A stretch of 64,000 nucleotides of DNA from Vallitaleaceae bacterium (GCA_028277605.1 JANQFZ010000046.1:124001-188000), one strand, 5' to 3'; counted from the first letter of the stretch, positions 55,272-64,000 are shown. Translations and numbers: made by a program. Notes: generated by a model not told the origin, from the letters alone.

Positions 55272-56145
55272 AGCCTACCCCTCCCATCTCATAGATAAAT
55301 ATTTCTTCTAAAGTTAATGGCAGCGTATCTAATAATGAGGGATTAAACGCTTTTATTTTCTTTAGTGTTTCTTCCTTATTGCCTTTCAGTATCATTAAAT
55401 GAACATTCCCTCTGCTTTCCTTATGTAAAATTTGAATGGTACTTAAGAGTTCTTTAGGTAAGCCTTCTTTGAATGCAACCTGTATTTTATAGACATCGGA
55501 TTTTAATTCATCTAGTTCTCTTTCAATCAGCAGCTGTCCTTTGTTCATTATTCCGACTGAATCACAAATATCTTCTAATTCTCTTAGGTTATGTGAAGAG
55601 ACAAGAATAGTCATAGCTCGGTCAGCAACATCTTGAACCAGCAAGCTCCATACTTTTTTTCTCATAACAGGATCCAGTCCATCCACAGGCTCATCTAGAA
55701 TCATAACTTCTGGCATATAAGCAATACTTAACCAAAAGGCAACCTGCTTTTTCATGCCTTTAGATAATAGTTTTATTTTGGTAGTCTTTTTCATCTCAAA
55801 GACATTTTCTAGTTTATCAAATCTTTCCTGATTCCAAGTGGGATATGTGCTTTTATAGAACTCTGCCATCTTCTTAATGGTAAATTGAGAAAAAAAGTAT
55901 AAGTCATCTGGAATATAAGCCAGCTTCTGCTTAATACTGTTATTCTCGTATACCTTTTCATTCTGTATCAAAACCTCGCCTGCATCTTGTCTATATACGC
56001 CTGTTAGATGCTTAATCAAAGTTGTTTTTCCAGCTCCATTTGGACCAACTAATCCATAAACAGAACCTTTTTTCACATGTAAAGTGACATCCTTGAGAGC
56101 TTGAAAGCCGTCAAAGCTTTTGCTCAAATGGTCAATCTGTATCAC
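55246..56145 (-). CDS. ABC transporter ATPase, YtrB type
   Basis: A 299-residue ATPase. It has Walker A GPNGAGKTT near residue 36, signature LSKGMKKQ (instead of LSGGQ, typical of this subfamily), Walker B VMILDEPVDGLDP, and the switch His in VSSHNLRELEDICD. The C-terminal 80 residues are the usual regulatory extension. The start is GTG at 56145 behind AAAGGGGAG and overlaps the GntR gene's last 14 bases, so translation is coupled. It powers the membrane protein encoded next. Expression should be controlled by the GntR operator at 56547-56589. Confidence 0.95.
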   Translation of the reverse strand: MIQIDHLSKSFDGFQALKDVTLHVKKGSVYGLVGPNGAGKTTLIKHLTGVYRQDAGEVLIQNEKVYENNSIKQKLAYIPDDLYFFSQFTIKKMAEFYKSTYPTWNQERFDKLENVFEMKKTTKIKLLSKGMKKQVAFWLSIAYMPEVMILDEPVDGLDPVMRKKVWSLLVQDVADRAMTILVSSHNLRELEDICDSVGIMNKGQLLIERELDELKSDVYKIQVAFKEGLPKELLSTIQILHKESRGNVHLMILKGNKEETLKKIKAFNPSLLDTLPLTLEEIFIYEMGGVGYEVKDIIL

Positions 56146-56533
56146 TTAATTCTCCCCTTTCTGTTACGCTATCCGTATAAACACTACCCATTATAGTTAA
56201 TATATCCTCTTTTGATATGCCAATATAGTTGGCTTCTTTAATTAATTCTTTTATCTGATTTAAAATTACAAGGCTTTGCTCAGCGCTCTTATTCTCTTTC
56301 ATTGACATAACAAAATGACCTCTTCCTCTAGCTGAATAAATATATCCCTCAGTTTCTAAAGCTTTAAAAGCTTTTTGTATGGTATTTGGATTAATGGTAA
56401 GTTGCCTAGCAATCTCTCTCACTGATGGCAGTTTTTCATCTGTTTTAAGAACACCACTAAATATCAGCTCTTTAATGTTCTTAATTAATTGCTCATAGAT
56501 CGGTTCCCTGCTCCTTAGATCAATTTGAATCAT
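56132..56533 (-). CDS. GntR family repressor, YtrA type
   Basis: A 133-residue short GntR protein (YtrA subfamily): winged helix-turn-helix EPIYEQLIKNIKELIFSGVLKTDEKLPSVREIARQLTINPNTIQKAFKALETEGYIYSARGRGHFV over residues 10-78, then only a short dimerisation tail. YtrA repressors control the ABC operon they head and respond to cell-wall-active compounds. AGGAGG lies before the ATG. The promoter just upstream is overlain by a long inverted repeat, fitting autorepression. Confidence 0.94.
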   Translation of the reverse strand: MIQIDLRSREPIYEQLIKNIKELIFSGVLKTDEKLPSVREIARQLTINPNTIQKAFKALETEGYIYSARGRGHFVMSMKENKSAEQSLVILNQIKELIKEANYIGISKEDILTIMGSVYTDSVTERGELSDTD

Positions 56534-56546
56534 CGCACACCTCCTT

Positions 56547-56594
56547 AGTGTATTAACTGTGTTATATTATATAATACAGTTAATACACTGTCAA
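56547..56594 (-). promoter_or_regulatory. GntR operon promoter with YtrA-type operator
   Basis: A consensus promoter, TTGACA (56594-56589), 17 bases, TATAAT (56571-56566), is covered by two 14-base perfect inverted arms, AGTGTATTAACTGT (56547-56560) and ACAGTTAATACACT (56576-56589). One arm lies in the spacer and the other over the transcription start, so a bound dimer pair would block the polymerase. Confidence 0.88.
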
Positions 56595-56643
56595 TAACTT
56601 TTTTGTACTATACTCACTAACATTCAAAACAATTAACATAACA

Positions 56644-56664
56644 AAAGCTAGCATTAAGCTAGCC
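56644..56664 (-). terminator. Terminator of the MoxR/DUF58/transglutaminase operon
   Basis: On the minus strand GGCTAGC, loop TTAAT, GCTAGC is followed by TTTT, about 70 bases after the transglutaminase stop codon. Confidence 0.7.
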
Positions 56665-56732
56665 AAAACACTACTATTATACGCCAATCCATTCGTAACT
56701 TTTGGCGCTTTAACATATCATTTTCTTCTTAT

Positions 56733-59003
56733 CTAATACTTTCTTAGCAAATAGTAATGATATTGAAATTTGTTAAGAAGCTGTTGACTGTGTTCTTTCA
56801 GTTCTTTATAATAAGTCTCACATGGTTGGATTTGATTTTGCTTCATAGAGTTGACGGTATAATAAACAACTTCATAAACCTTAACAACCTCTACAAAACT
56901 ATACGTGTTCAACTCTATCTTTTCATCAACTTCAAGAGCAAACTCTCTTAAAGTCTTATTTTCTAGCTTTTTAATACCTAACAGTTTTAACAGCTCAAAG
57001 GTCTCATTACTAAGTTGTCTAATTCTATTCGAGTTTGATAATTTCTTATATCTATAGCATTTGATATGATGGTGAATAACCTTTATTATAACTACAATAA
57101 GTATAAGTAAACCAAAAAATATGAGTACTGAAATAACATTATTATTTTTGCTCCATAAAGTATTATTTGTTAAAGAGGATTTGTTTTTCTTGGTATCATG
57201 ATCTTCTATGTTATTCTCTACAACGCCCTCGCCTCCACGATAATCAATTGTATTAGACATGGTAAAGCCTGGTGTTGGTTCAAAGGATATCCATCCAAAG
57301 CCTTCCAAGTATACTTCAACCCAAGCATGAGCATCTTTTCCTTTAACGTAACTAATTTCAGATGGTTTGAGCATTATCCCAAACTCTTCATCCATGATAT
57401 CCTTTTTCCATGCAATGAAGCCTTTTACAAATCTTGCAGGTATATCTAATGACCTAAGCATAAGAACCATTGCAGTAGCATAATAAGTGCAAAATCCTTT
57501 TTTTGTTTCAAATAAAAAATAATCCAAAGTATCTCTATCCTCTTTCGGCAATGCTGTGTTATAGGCATACTGATAGTTTTTCCTAAGATGTTGTTCTATA
57601 GCTTTTGCTTTTTCATACGGTGTTTCATATTCCTCTGTTAACTCCTGAGCAAAATGCCTTGTTCTATCCGTCATCGTTTCATGTATTTGAAGATACTTAC
57701 CTTCAATAGACTGTGAATGATGGTAAGCCGTATGCTTTCCTGAGTGATAGTTTTCATAAGCAGCAACAGCATTGACCATCAGCTTTTCCTCAAGGGCTGA
57801 GCTTCCGTATCTGGGATTTAAAAAAGTATAGCTATAAGAAGTATTAGTAGATAATAATTGGTTCACAGAATAATTTTCACCATGATAAAGGGTTATATCC
57901 TTTTCTTTTAATTTACTTCCTGCATCTAAATCAAAAGTATTCAGTGATGTAAATACTGTTTTAGTCGATATATTTTTATAAGTGACGGTTACCTCATCTT
58001 TGTAAAAGTAATGCTGCTTCAATTGATTCTCTAGATCTTTCTGAATGGGTAAACCATACTCTAAAATATAGAGTCCCATTACATTCATATCAGCATTAAG
58101 AATGGTAGGATTTTCACCTTCAACGGTCTTTAACCATTGCTGACCATCAAAGGTATCACAAACTTCACCACGTAAATAGAGTGTTCTTGGTGCTTTTACC
58201 TCAAATAGAATATCTTCACTAGCTTCAAAAGTTTCAATAAGTGCTTCATGACTACTAAATGTATGTAACCCATCAGCATTCTTTTGTTTTCCTATGTTTT
58301 CAAACCAGTCCTCTATGTTTTCTACCCACTGTAACGGTTCTGGGCAAACTTGATTAAACAGTAAGGCTAAGCCAACCACTAGAACAGCAAATAGGCACAG
58401 ATTACTTGAAAAACCATAAAATCTATTCTGTTCTTTATTGCTCACATTGTTAAAATAAAAATCATAAAAAAAGTAAAAAATAAGACTAATAACATAAAGA
58501 ATAAAAGAAAACTTGTCATCAAATTGCTGAGTTATCATAGTTATAGAGAAAATAATGAGCCCTAATAAAATCATTCTTTTTAGGTAGGTTTTTCCATACA
58601 TATATCTTCGAATATATAGAACTAAAGCAATAGTCAAACTAGTTATAGGAAGATATTGAGCTTCAGATGCTAAGGGTAAACCCTTAATAAGGGATTGAAG
58701 GCATTGAAATAAGCTCTGTGCCAAATAACCCATAACATCAGGTATCCAAGTATATACATGCTTTAGTAAAATAAGACATAACAAACCTAAAAAAAAGCTG
58801 CTTAAGGTTATATAAAAAGTATATTGATTTATAAACATAAGGCTAATCAAAATATGTATAATCAAGGTGATGCCCAATAGCTCAGTAGAGTTAAATCTAT
58901 ACCATAATAGATCACTTAGAATAACAATTAAGCTATAAACCATAAGATAACTTATAAAAAATATCAAAAACTGATCGAATGCAGCTCTTAACCGCAACTT
59001 CAT
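56733..59003 (-). CDS. Membrane transglutaminase-like protein (TgpA/DUF3488 type)
   Basis: A 756-residue protein. About seven N-terminal membrane spans cover residues 10-215. A transglutaminase-like domain follows at about 400-520, with the Cys in KKGFCTYYATAMVLMLRSLDIPARFVKGF, the His in DAHAWVEVYLEGFGWISFEPTPGF and the family Asp position. Another span lies near 620-640 and a C-terminal DUF4129-like helical tail follows. I start it at ATG 59003, since the longer frame begins with GTG-GTG inside the ribosome site. It closes a MoxR-DUF58-transglutaminase operon, a widely conserved trio of unknown function thought to act in envelope protein assembly or processing. The 40-base gap to the DUF58 gene fits cotranscription. 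Confidence 0.9.
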   Translation of the reverse strand: MKLRLRAAFDQFLIFFISYLMVYSLIVILSDLLWYRFNSTELLGITLIIHILISLMFINQYTFYITLSSFFLGLLCLILLKHVYTWIPDVMGYLAQSLFQCLQSLIKGLPLASEAQYLPITSLTIALVLYIRRYMYGKTYLKRMILLGLIIFSITMITQQFDDKFSFILYVISLIFYFFYDFYFNNVSNKEQNRFYGFSSNLCLFAVLVVGLALLFNQVCPEPLQWVENIEDWFENIGKQKNADGLHTFSSHEALIETFEASEDILFEVKAPRTLYLRGEVCDTFDGQQWLKTVEGENPTILNADMNVMGLYILEYGLPIQKDLENQLKQHYFYKDEVTVTYKNISTKTVFTSLNTFDLDAGSKLKEKDITLYHGENYSVNQLLSTNTSYSYTFLNPRYGSSALEEKLMVNAVAAYENYHSGKHTAYHHSQSIEGKYLQIHETMTDRTRHFAQELTEEYETPYEKAKAIEQHLRKNYQYAYNTALPKEDRDTLDYFLFETKKGFCTYYATAMVLMLRSLDIPARFVKGFIAWKKDIMDEEFGIMLKPSEISYVKGKDAHAWVEVYLEGFGWISFEPTPGFTMSNTIDYRGGEGVVENNIEDHDTKKNKSSLTNNTLWSKNNNVISVLIFFGLLILIVVIIKVIHHHIKCYRYKKLSNSNRIRQLSNETFELLKLLGIKKLENKTLREFALEVDEKIELNTYSFVEVVKVYEVVYYTVNSMKQNQIQPCETYYKELKEHSQQLLNKFQYHYYLLRKY

Positions 59004-59054
59004 AAACCCCACCACTCTAGCTTATATTTTTTATTCTAATTAAACTTATATTAT

Positions 59055-60254
59055 CTAACTGCTTCTATCCACCTCTATATAAATAATCTCTACACCACTA
59101 GTTTTAAGTGATTCTATAATTTCCTTAGAAGTCGTTTGCTCCACCTTAATTAAGTCAGCTGGTGAAATATATAGCAAGGTTACATTCATTTTTTTACATT
59201 TTTGATGCGTTAGACTAGCATAAAGTTCTTTTGTTATATGGGATGTGATAATCATCAGATTATGATACGAATCAAGTTCATCTCTTATTTGTAGTTGATC
59301 CATCATTTTGCTGATATATAAACCAAAATCCATAGAATGACCAAATTGAACGGGTGCTAAAGCTTGATAAAATCTCTCAAAATCAGAGAATTGATGCCCC
59401 TCTAATGCTACAGAAGATAAATGATAATACATGAGTTTACAAGACATATTTCTCTTTAACATATAGTGAATCATATGAACTGCTGTCTCAATAATTTTAT
59501 CCTCTAGGGCAATATTGATTTCATAAAAATAGTGATGCTCTGTAATATCTAGGAATAATAAACTAGCATTATTAACAGCAACTTGATAAGCTTTTACCAT
59601 CATTTCATTGTATTTTGCTGATAATTTCCAATGGATACGATTGATTGAGTCTCCATATTCATAGCTTCTAATATCTTTAAACTGATCATGTTCTTCATTA
59701 AAATACCCTTTTACGATATTAGTATCTTCAACTATTCTATTCTTAATAGGTAAATATTTTAAGTCTTTTACATTAGGATAAACAAGAATCTGATGGGTTT
59801 CTATTTTCTTATACTTGATTTTAAATAGATTAAAAAAATCCCGAAATGTAATGGATGCAACACCAATATGATAATTACCTCTATAACGACACTCAAGAGG
59901 TATGATGATTTCTTTCGACGACATAGGATATAAAATGCTTAATGATGGAACATATTGTTTTTTGAAGAGAATTCTATCTCCAGTTAGTTTTAATTCTAAA
60001 GGACAGTAAACAAACGGACTTCTATTTTGCAGAGTAATCGTGTAATCCACCTTATCCCCTTTTACAATCATTCTCTTATTCACACTGCTAACTATCCTTA
60101 AATGCGCATAGGTAAAATAGAGTACTGCTAAAGAAACAATAGGAATTAATAATAAGATGTATAAGGTTACAGAAAAAATATAAGATGGAACCTTATAGGT
60201 AAGAATACTAGTTATAAGCAATACACTTCCATAAATGATTCTATTTCTATGCAT
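59055..60254 (-). CDS. DUF58 domain protein
   Basis: A 399-residue protein with two N-terminal membrane spans (residues 5-50), a beta-rich middle (VKGDKVDYTITLQNRSPFVYCPLEL) and the DUF58 motif FKDIRSYEYGDSINRIHWKLSAKYNEMMVKAYQ near residue 200, followed by a von Willebrand A-like fold. The start is ATG at 60254 behind GGTGA; it overlaps the moxR stop by eight bases, so translation is coupled. DUF58 proteins act with MoxR ATPases as a chaperone-like pair. Confidence 0.93.
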   Translation of the reverse strand: MHRNRIIYGSVLLITSILTYKVPSYIFSVTLYILLLIPIVSLAVLYFTYAHLRIVSSVNKRMIVKGDKVDYTITLQNRSPFVYCPLELKLTGDRILFKKQYVPSLSILYPMSSKEIIIPLECRYRGNYHIGVASITFRDFFNLFKIKYKKIETHQILVYPNVKDLKYLPIKNRIVEDTNIVKGYFNEEHDQFKDIRSYEYGDSINRIHWKLSAKYNEMMVKAYQVAVNNASLLFLDITEHHYFYEINIALEDKIIETAVHMIHYMLKRNMSCKLMYYHLSSVALEGHQFSDFERFYQALAPVQFGHSMDFGLYISKMMDQLQIRDELDSYHNLMIITSHITKELYASLTHQKCKKMNVTLLYISPADLIKVEQTTSKEIIESLKTSGVEIIYIEVDRSS

Positions 60255-61197
60255 TGAAATCACCAGTAGGTATACCCACTTCTTCCAAGCTTTGATTTAA
60301 AACATCTTCTATTGTAATCTTCTCAAACTTAGCTTCATTTCTTAATAAAACCCTATGTGCCATGACCGGTAGATAGACGTATTTGACATCATCTGGAATA
60401 ACATATGTTCTCCCACTATAAAGCGCCCATGCTTTGGCAGCCTGAGATAAGTAGAGCGATCCCCTAGGTGAAGCTCCTAATAAGAATGCATCACAATTAC
60501 GTGTTTTAGAAACAAGAGTGACTATGTAATGCAATATAGTATCATGAATGTAAACCTCACGAACCTTTTGCTGCAAACGGATGATATCTTCACATGATGC
60601 TACTGATTCAAGCCGTTCTATTGGTTTAACCTGTTCGTATAATCTTAGGATATTGATTTCATCTTTAAAAGGAGGATATCCTATGGACAACTTCATAATA
60701 AATCGGTCTATTTGTGCTTCGGGTAATGGGTAAGTACCTAAATATTCTATAGGATTCTGAGTTGCCATTACCATAAAAGGCTTAGGGAGTTCATAGGTAT
60801 GTCCATCAATACTCACACTTTTTTCTTCCATAGCTTCCAATAAACTAGATTGAGTCTTAGGAGGCGTTCTATTGATTTCATCAGCAAGCAGAAAATGCGT
60901 CATAACAGCCCCTGATCTGTATTCAAATGCATTCGTTTTAGGATTATACATAGAAAACCCCGTTATATCAGAAGGCATAACATCTGGAGTAAATTGAATT
61001 CTACTAAACTTACCATCAATTGATTTAGCAAGCGCTGACACGAGTGTTGTTTTTCCAACACCAGGAACATCTTCTATCAACACATGAGAGTCACATGACA
61101 AAGCTACAACCAAGCGTTCTATCATTTGTCTTTTTCCAACAATGGCTTTCTCGATATTGTTCACTAAATTTCGCATGACAATCCTTGCTTGCTCCAT
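60247..61197 (-). CDS. MoxR family AAA+ ATPase
   Basis: A 316-residue MoxR ATPase. It has Walker A DVPGVGKTTLVSA (residues 40-52), Walker B FLLADEINRTPPKTQSSLLEAMEE, sensor 1 MATQNPIEYLGTYPLPEAQIDRF with the arginine finger, and sensor 2 GASPRGSLYLSQAAKAWA. TGGAGG precedes the ATG. It is first in the operon with DUF58 and transglutaminase genes and probably remodels or activates a partner protein, using the DUF58 protein as adaptor. Its promoter is clear just upstream. Confidence 0.96.
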   Translation of the reverse strand: MEQARIVMRNLVNNIEKAIVGKRQMIERLVVALSCDSHVLIEDVPGVGKTTLVSALAKSIDGKFSRIQFTPDVMPSDITGFSMYNPKTNAFEYRSGAVMTHFLLADEINRTPPKTQSSLLEAMEEKSVSIDGHTYELPKPFMVMATQNPIEYLGTYPLPEAQIDRFIMKLSIGYPPFKDEINILRLYEQVKPIERLESVASCEDIIRLQQKVREVYIHDTILHYIVTLVSKTRNCDAFLLGASPRGSLYLSQAAKAWALYSGRTYVIPDDVKYVYLPVMAHRVLLRNEAKFEKITIEDVLNQSLEEVGIPTGDFNA

Positions 61198-61225
61198 CGT
61201 AAACCTCCATTATTATTATAGTAAA

Positions 61226-61254
61226 ATTATAGTATACATCTTATGAAAATACAA
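61226..61254 (-). promoter_or_regulatory. moxR operon promoter
   Basis: TTGTAT (61254-61249), 17 bases, TATAAT (61231-61226) on the minus strand, about 30 bases before the moxR ATG, consistent with a short leader. Confidence 0.78.
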
Positions 61255-61299
61255 GATAACGGTGCAAACATATTGACTAAATTTAAAGAATATCTATCC

Positions 61300-61328
61300 T
61301 TTACAATGTTTTCCAACTCTGCTATAAT
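61300..61328 (+). promoter_or_regulatory. Cyclophilin gene promoter
   Basis: TTTACA (61300-61305), 17 bases, TATAAT (61323-61328), about 32 bases before the chosen start codon. Its presence inside the longer possible reading frame shows that the longer frame is not the gene. Confidence 0.8.
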
Positions 61329-61359
61329 TGCCATAGCAACTAAGCACAAGGAGGCAATT

Positions 61360-61884
61360 ATGGAAAACAAAAATCCAATAGTAAAAATAGAAATGGAAGA
61401 TGGCGGTATAATTAAAGCTGAGTTATACCCTCATATTGCTCCCAATACTGTCAATAACTTTATATCATTAGTACAAAAAGGCTATTATGATGGTCTAACT
61501 TATCACAGAGTAATCCCTGGTTTTATGATACAAGGCGGATGTCCATTAGGAAATGGAACTGGTGATCCAGGCTATTCTATTAAAGGAGAATTTAGTAGTA
61601 ATGGTTTCACCAATCAGCTTAAGCATACTAAAGGCGTACTCTCTATGGCTCGTGCTATGAACCCAGATTCAGCAGGATCACAATTCTTTATCATGGCGGA
61701 TGATGCACCACATTTAGATGGTCAATATGCTGCATTTGGTAAAGCTACTGAAGGCTTAGACCAGGTAGACAAAATTGTAAGCGTTCAAAGAGATTCAATG
61801 GATAAGCCCTCAACTCCTCAAGTGATGAAAAAAGTTACTGTTGAGACTTTTGGTATAGACTATGCAGCACCAGAAACTCTATAG
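61360..61884 (+). CDS. Peptidyl-prolyl cis-trans isomerase, cyclophilin type
   Basis: A 174-residue cytoplasmic cyclophilin: KAELYPHIAPNTVNNFISLVQKGYYDGLTYHRVIPGFMIQGG with the catalytic Arg, GSQFFIMADDAPHLDGQYAAFGKATEGLD. It speeds proline isomerisation during folding. I start it at 61360 (MENKNPIVKI) behind AAGGAGG; a 39-codon longer frame from 61243 contains the promoter. It has no signal sequence. A terminator follows about 43 bases after the stop. Confidence 0.96.
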   Translation: MENKNPIVKIEMEDGGIIKAELYPHIAPNTVNNFISLVQKGYYDGLTYHRVIPGFMIQGGCPLGNGTGDPGYSIKGEFSSNGFTNQLKHTKGVLSMARAMNPDSAGSQFFIMADDAPHLDGQYAAFGKATEGLDQVDKIVSVQRDSMDKPSTPQVMKKVTVETFGIDYAAPETL

Positions 61885-61926
61885 AAGTTTTTCCCAGTAA
61901 CCAAATATAATTAAGTATCGTAAAAG

Positions 61927-61950
61927 CAATCCATCTTGGATTGTTTTTTT
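61927..61950 (+). terminator. Cyclophilin gene terminator
   Basis: CAATCCA, loop TCT, TGGATTG, then seven T: a compact Rho-independent terminator. Confidence 0.9.
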
Positions 61951-62013
61951 ATTATTATGATAACAGATGTTGTTTGGTTTAGTATTACCCAACTATATAT
62001 ACTATTTATCTCT

Positions 62014-62042
62014 AAAGCAGCAGGAACTGTCCCTACTGCTTT
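62014..62042. repeat. REP-like short hairpin repeat, copy 2
   Basis: AAAGCAG (62014-62020) faces CTGCTTT (62036-62042) with the core GGAACTGTCCC between. It is closely related to the repeat at 9172-9199 and lies beyond the cyclophilin terminator. With its trailing T run it may serve as a backup terminator. Confidence 0.55.
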
Positions 62043-62118
62043 TTTGCATCAGCAACTCTCCCTATTCTTAATTTATGGAGAAAATGTCAATATAGTATAA
62101 AAAACGTCAATATGCAGT

Positions 62119-62147
62119 TAGACAAATTACATAAATGTATTTATTAT
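62119..62147 (+). promoter_or_regulatory. Promoter of the NifU-like/mannosidase unit
   Basis: TAGACA (62119-62124), 17 bases, TATTAT (62142-62147), about 55 bases before the NifU-like start. Upstream, GTCAATAT occurs twice 23 bases apart (near 62086 and 62106), possible regulator contacts. Confidence 0.6.
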
Positions 62148-62201
62148 TGATATAGAAACTTATTGACAATGACTAAAGGGTTCAGGGGGGTGATTATAAT
62201 T

Positions 62202-62450
62202 ATGTCAGATATTATAGAAAAGTGGTTTAATGATACTATCAGACCAGCCTCTAGGGTGGACGGTGGAGATTTAAGGTTTGAATCGTTTAACGGACAAACA
62301 TTAGTCATTGGAGCCTATGCAGCTTGTGCTACATGTCTATGTTGTGAAAAGAGAATACAGGATTGGCTGTCTATGGAGATGAAAGAACTTTATCCAAATC
62401 AACTGTTTAATATAAAAATTAATCGTTATGTACCCTATTATAAAAGCTAA
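62202..62450 (+). CDS. NifU-like C-terminal domain protein
   Basis: An 82-residue protein resembling the NifU C-terminal Fe-S scaffold domain: IRPASRVDGGDLRFESFNGQTLVIGAYAACATCLCCEKRIQDWL. The VDGGDL motif matches the family. The usual metal site CxxC is present within CATCLCC, with two more cysteines than normal. AGGGGGGTG lies nine bases before the chosen ATG; the longer frame from 62163 overlaps that site. It may help build Fe-S clusters. Its placement ten bases before a mannosidase gene, and so probable cotranscription, is odd. Confidence 0.78.
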   Translation: MSDIIEKWFNDTIRPASRVDGGDLRFESFNGQTLVIGAYAACATCLCCEKRIQDWLSMEMKELYPNQLFNIKINRYVPYYKS

Positions 62451-62460
62451 GGAGATAACT

Positions 62461-64000
62461 ATGCCGCATCAAAAAGTAAGACGAGGGAGTTTACCGATCG
62501 AACAATGGATTAGAATTGTATTTCAACAAATTGATACAATGATTATTGATGAAGTGTATGAATTAAAGGATTGGATCATACAACAAGGGTCATATACAAC
62601 TTCAGGCTACTTGTGGAAAGATAAACCACATGCCATAACCTCAGGTCAACTATGGGGTGGACCAGATATTACTGCTGTATTTAATAGTGATATTACTATA
62701 CCTCCACATTTTATGGGTAACGACGTTTATTTTTCTATGAAGGGTTCATCTGAAATAATGGTAAGCGTTAATGGTACCTATAAAGCAGGTTTAGATCCTA
62801 ATAGGCAATGGTTTAAACTAGTCGATGCTCATGAGTCCTTAAATCAATACCACATAAAACTGGAAGCCTATACGCGTTCCAAGCCTGACGATGATAGAAA
62901 TACGGATGTAAGCTTAACACATGTTGGATGTGTACACTACTTTGAATACCCTAAACTGTTATTACTAAACCAACCGTTAATAGATTTAAAATATGATTTA
63001 AAGGTTATATATGATTTAGCTTATGCTGAAAAAGCAGATAAAGATACTAAAGATTACTTGCAATACCATATGAAAAATATACTAAAACTATTTCCTAATT
63101 ACGGTAGCCCAAAAAATGTCTTTATACAACATCTTCCAGTTATAAAGCAATATATTCAAGAGAAAATATATGGTAAAACCACATTGATTGGAAAAAAAGG
63201 TAAAGTAGCGCTAGTAGCACACTCTCACTTGGATATTGCTTACCATTGGAAATTGATACAATCTATACAAAAAAATGCTAGAACTGCTTTGATACAATTA
63301 GATTTAATGGATCGCTACCCAAATTTCAAATTTACCAGTTCTCAAGCTTGGATGTATGATACTCTAGAAGCTAATTACCCATCCATATTCCAAAAAGTTA
63401 AGGAAAGAATACAAGAGAAAAAATGGGAAATAGTAGGATGCATGTATATAGAGCCTGATTGTAATCTTATAAGTGCAGAGAGCTTTGTACGACAAATCTT
63501 ATATGCAAAAAAATACTTTAAGCAGATGTTTGATATTGATGTTAATAATGCATGGCTTCCAGACAGCTTTGGTGTTAATTCTATCCTACCTCAAATACTT
63601 AAACTAAGTGGTGTTGACTACTTTGTCACTCATAAGCTTAGTGTCTGGAATGATACGAATCAATTTCCCTATACTCATTTTAAGTGGAGAGGATTAGATG
63701 GTACATCAGTCAATGCCTGTATTCCACCGATACATTTTGTTACTTGGATGGATCCCGATGAAACGATTAAAAACTGGGATGATTTTCAATCCAAAAACTA
63801 TTCCGATGTAACCTTGCAGGTCTATGGTTATGGAGATGGTGGTAGTGGTGTTACGGATGAAATGCTTGAGATTTATCACAGACAGGAAAAGCTACCTGGA
63901 ATACCCTATCAAGAAATTTATTCAATCCATGATTTTCTAGATGAAGCTTTTAAAAATGAACAAGAATTACCCGTCTGGGATGGTGACTTATATTTAGAAA
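62461..64000 (+). CDS. Alpha-mannosidase, GH38 (5' part; runs off the window)
   Basis: The gene starts at ATG 62461 behind AAGGAG and is open to the window edge, giving 513 codons of an expected 800-1000. The N-terminal beta domain covers about residues 1-240. The GH38 catalytic domain begins with VALVAHSHLDIAYHWKL (zinc-binding His and Asp; about residues 250-265). The nucleophile Asp follows in AWLPDSFGVNSILPQIL near 380, then DYFVTHKLSVWND and YGYGDGGSGVT. It cleaves alpha-mannosides, probably imported oligosaccharides, in the cytoplasm (no signal sequence). It may belong with sugar genes beyond the right edge. Confidence 0.92.
   Translation, partial: MPHQKVRRGSLPIEQWIRIVFQQIDTMIIDEVYELKDWIIQQGSYTTSGYLWKDKPHAITSGQLWGGPDITAVFNSDITIPPHFMGNDVYFSMKGSSEIMVSVNGTYKAGLDPNRQWFKLVDAHESLNQYHIKLEAYTRSKPDDDRNTDVSLTHVGCVHYFEYPKLLLLNQPLIDLKYDLKVIYDLAYAEKADKDTKDYLQYHMKNILKLFPNYGSPKNVFIQHLPVIKQYIQEKIYGKTTLIGKKGKVALVAHSHLDIAYHWKLIQSIQKNARTALIQLDLMDRYPNFKFTSSQAWMYDTLEANYPSIFQKVKERIQEKKWEIVGCMYIEPDCNLISAESFVRQILYAKKYFKQMFDIDVNNAWLPDSFGVNSILPQILKLSGVDYFVTHKLSVWNDTNQFPYTHFKWRGLDGTSVNACIPPIHFVTWMDPDETIKNWDDFQSKNYSDVTLQVYGYGDGGSGVTDEMLEIYHRQEKLPGIPYQEIYSIHDFLDEAFKNEQELPVWDGDLYLE

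Overview
This window is AT-rich and reads as the chromosome of an anaerobic, spore-forming, low-GC Firmicute. A clostridial (Lachnospirales-like) origin is my inference. The support is strong Shine-Dalgarno sites, a Phe T-box leader, two SpoIID-family proteins, CotF-like spore-coat peptides, a spore-photoproduct-lyase-type protein and YesM/YesN-type sugar regulation. I see no rRNA, tRNA, CRISPR array or complete insertion sequence.

Layout. 1-8.9 kb: start of a truncated membrane protein, a SPOR+SpoIID protein, a sugar ABC importer (two permeases and a binding lipoprotein) and the YesM/YesN two-component pair that probably controls it. 9.2-12.9 kb: pheST under a T-box. 13-15.7 kb: a secreted LysM-hydrolase and two TetR regulators, with a perfect palindrome upstream of the first regulator. 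15.8-24.7 kb: a four-gene Wadjet (JetD-A-B-C, type II-like) plasmid-defence operon, followed 11 bp later by an SPL-family radical SAM gene. 24.9-29.3 kb: DegV, a BrkB/YihY membrane protein and a large SpoIID lipoprotein. 29.4-31.7 kb: an accessory patch with a truncated acetyltransferase, a probable immunity gene and a polymorphic-toxin gene whose WXG-like N terminus is split off by a one-base frameshift. 32.2-38.3 kb: gltBD. 38.5-48.3 kb: a glycogen debranching enzyme facing a maltodextrin operon (malE-malF-malG-chemoreceptor) in which MalG carries a large lipoprotein/coiled-coil extension. 48.8-52.7 kb: small coat-type peptides, a CoA-binding protein, a second chemoreceptor, an unexplained 101-nt inverted-repeat element and a DUF2087 protein. 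52.8-56.6 kb: a GntR/ABC/permease operon of YtrA type, preceded by the decayed remains of a second copy. 56.7-61.2 kb: a MoxR-DUF58-transglutaminase operon. 61.3-64 kb: cyclophilin, a NifU-like protein and the start of a GH38 alpha-mannosidase.

Functional view. Much of the window is carbohydrate capture (two ABC importers, debranching enzyme, mannosidase, a chemoreceptor in the mal operon) and central nitrogen metabolism. The two accessory modules most worth following up are the Wadjet operon with its adjoining atypical SPL-like protein, and the frameshifted toxin/immunity locus. Many starts were chosen by Shine-Dalgarno position rather than by the longest reading frame; both chemoreceptors appear to start at TTG and the ABC ATPase at GTG.
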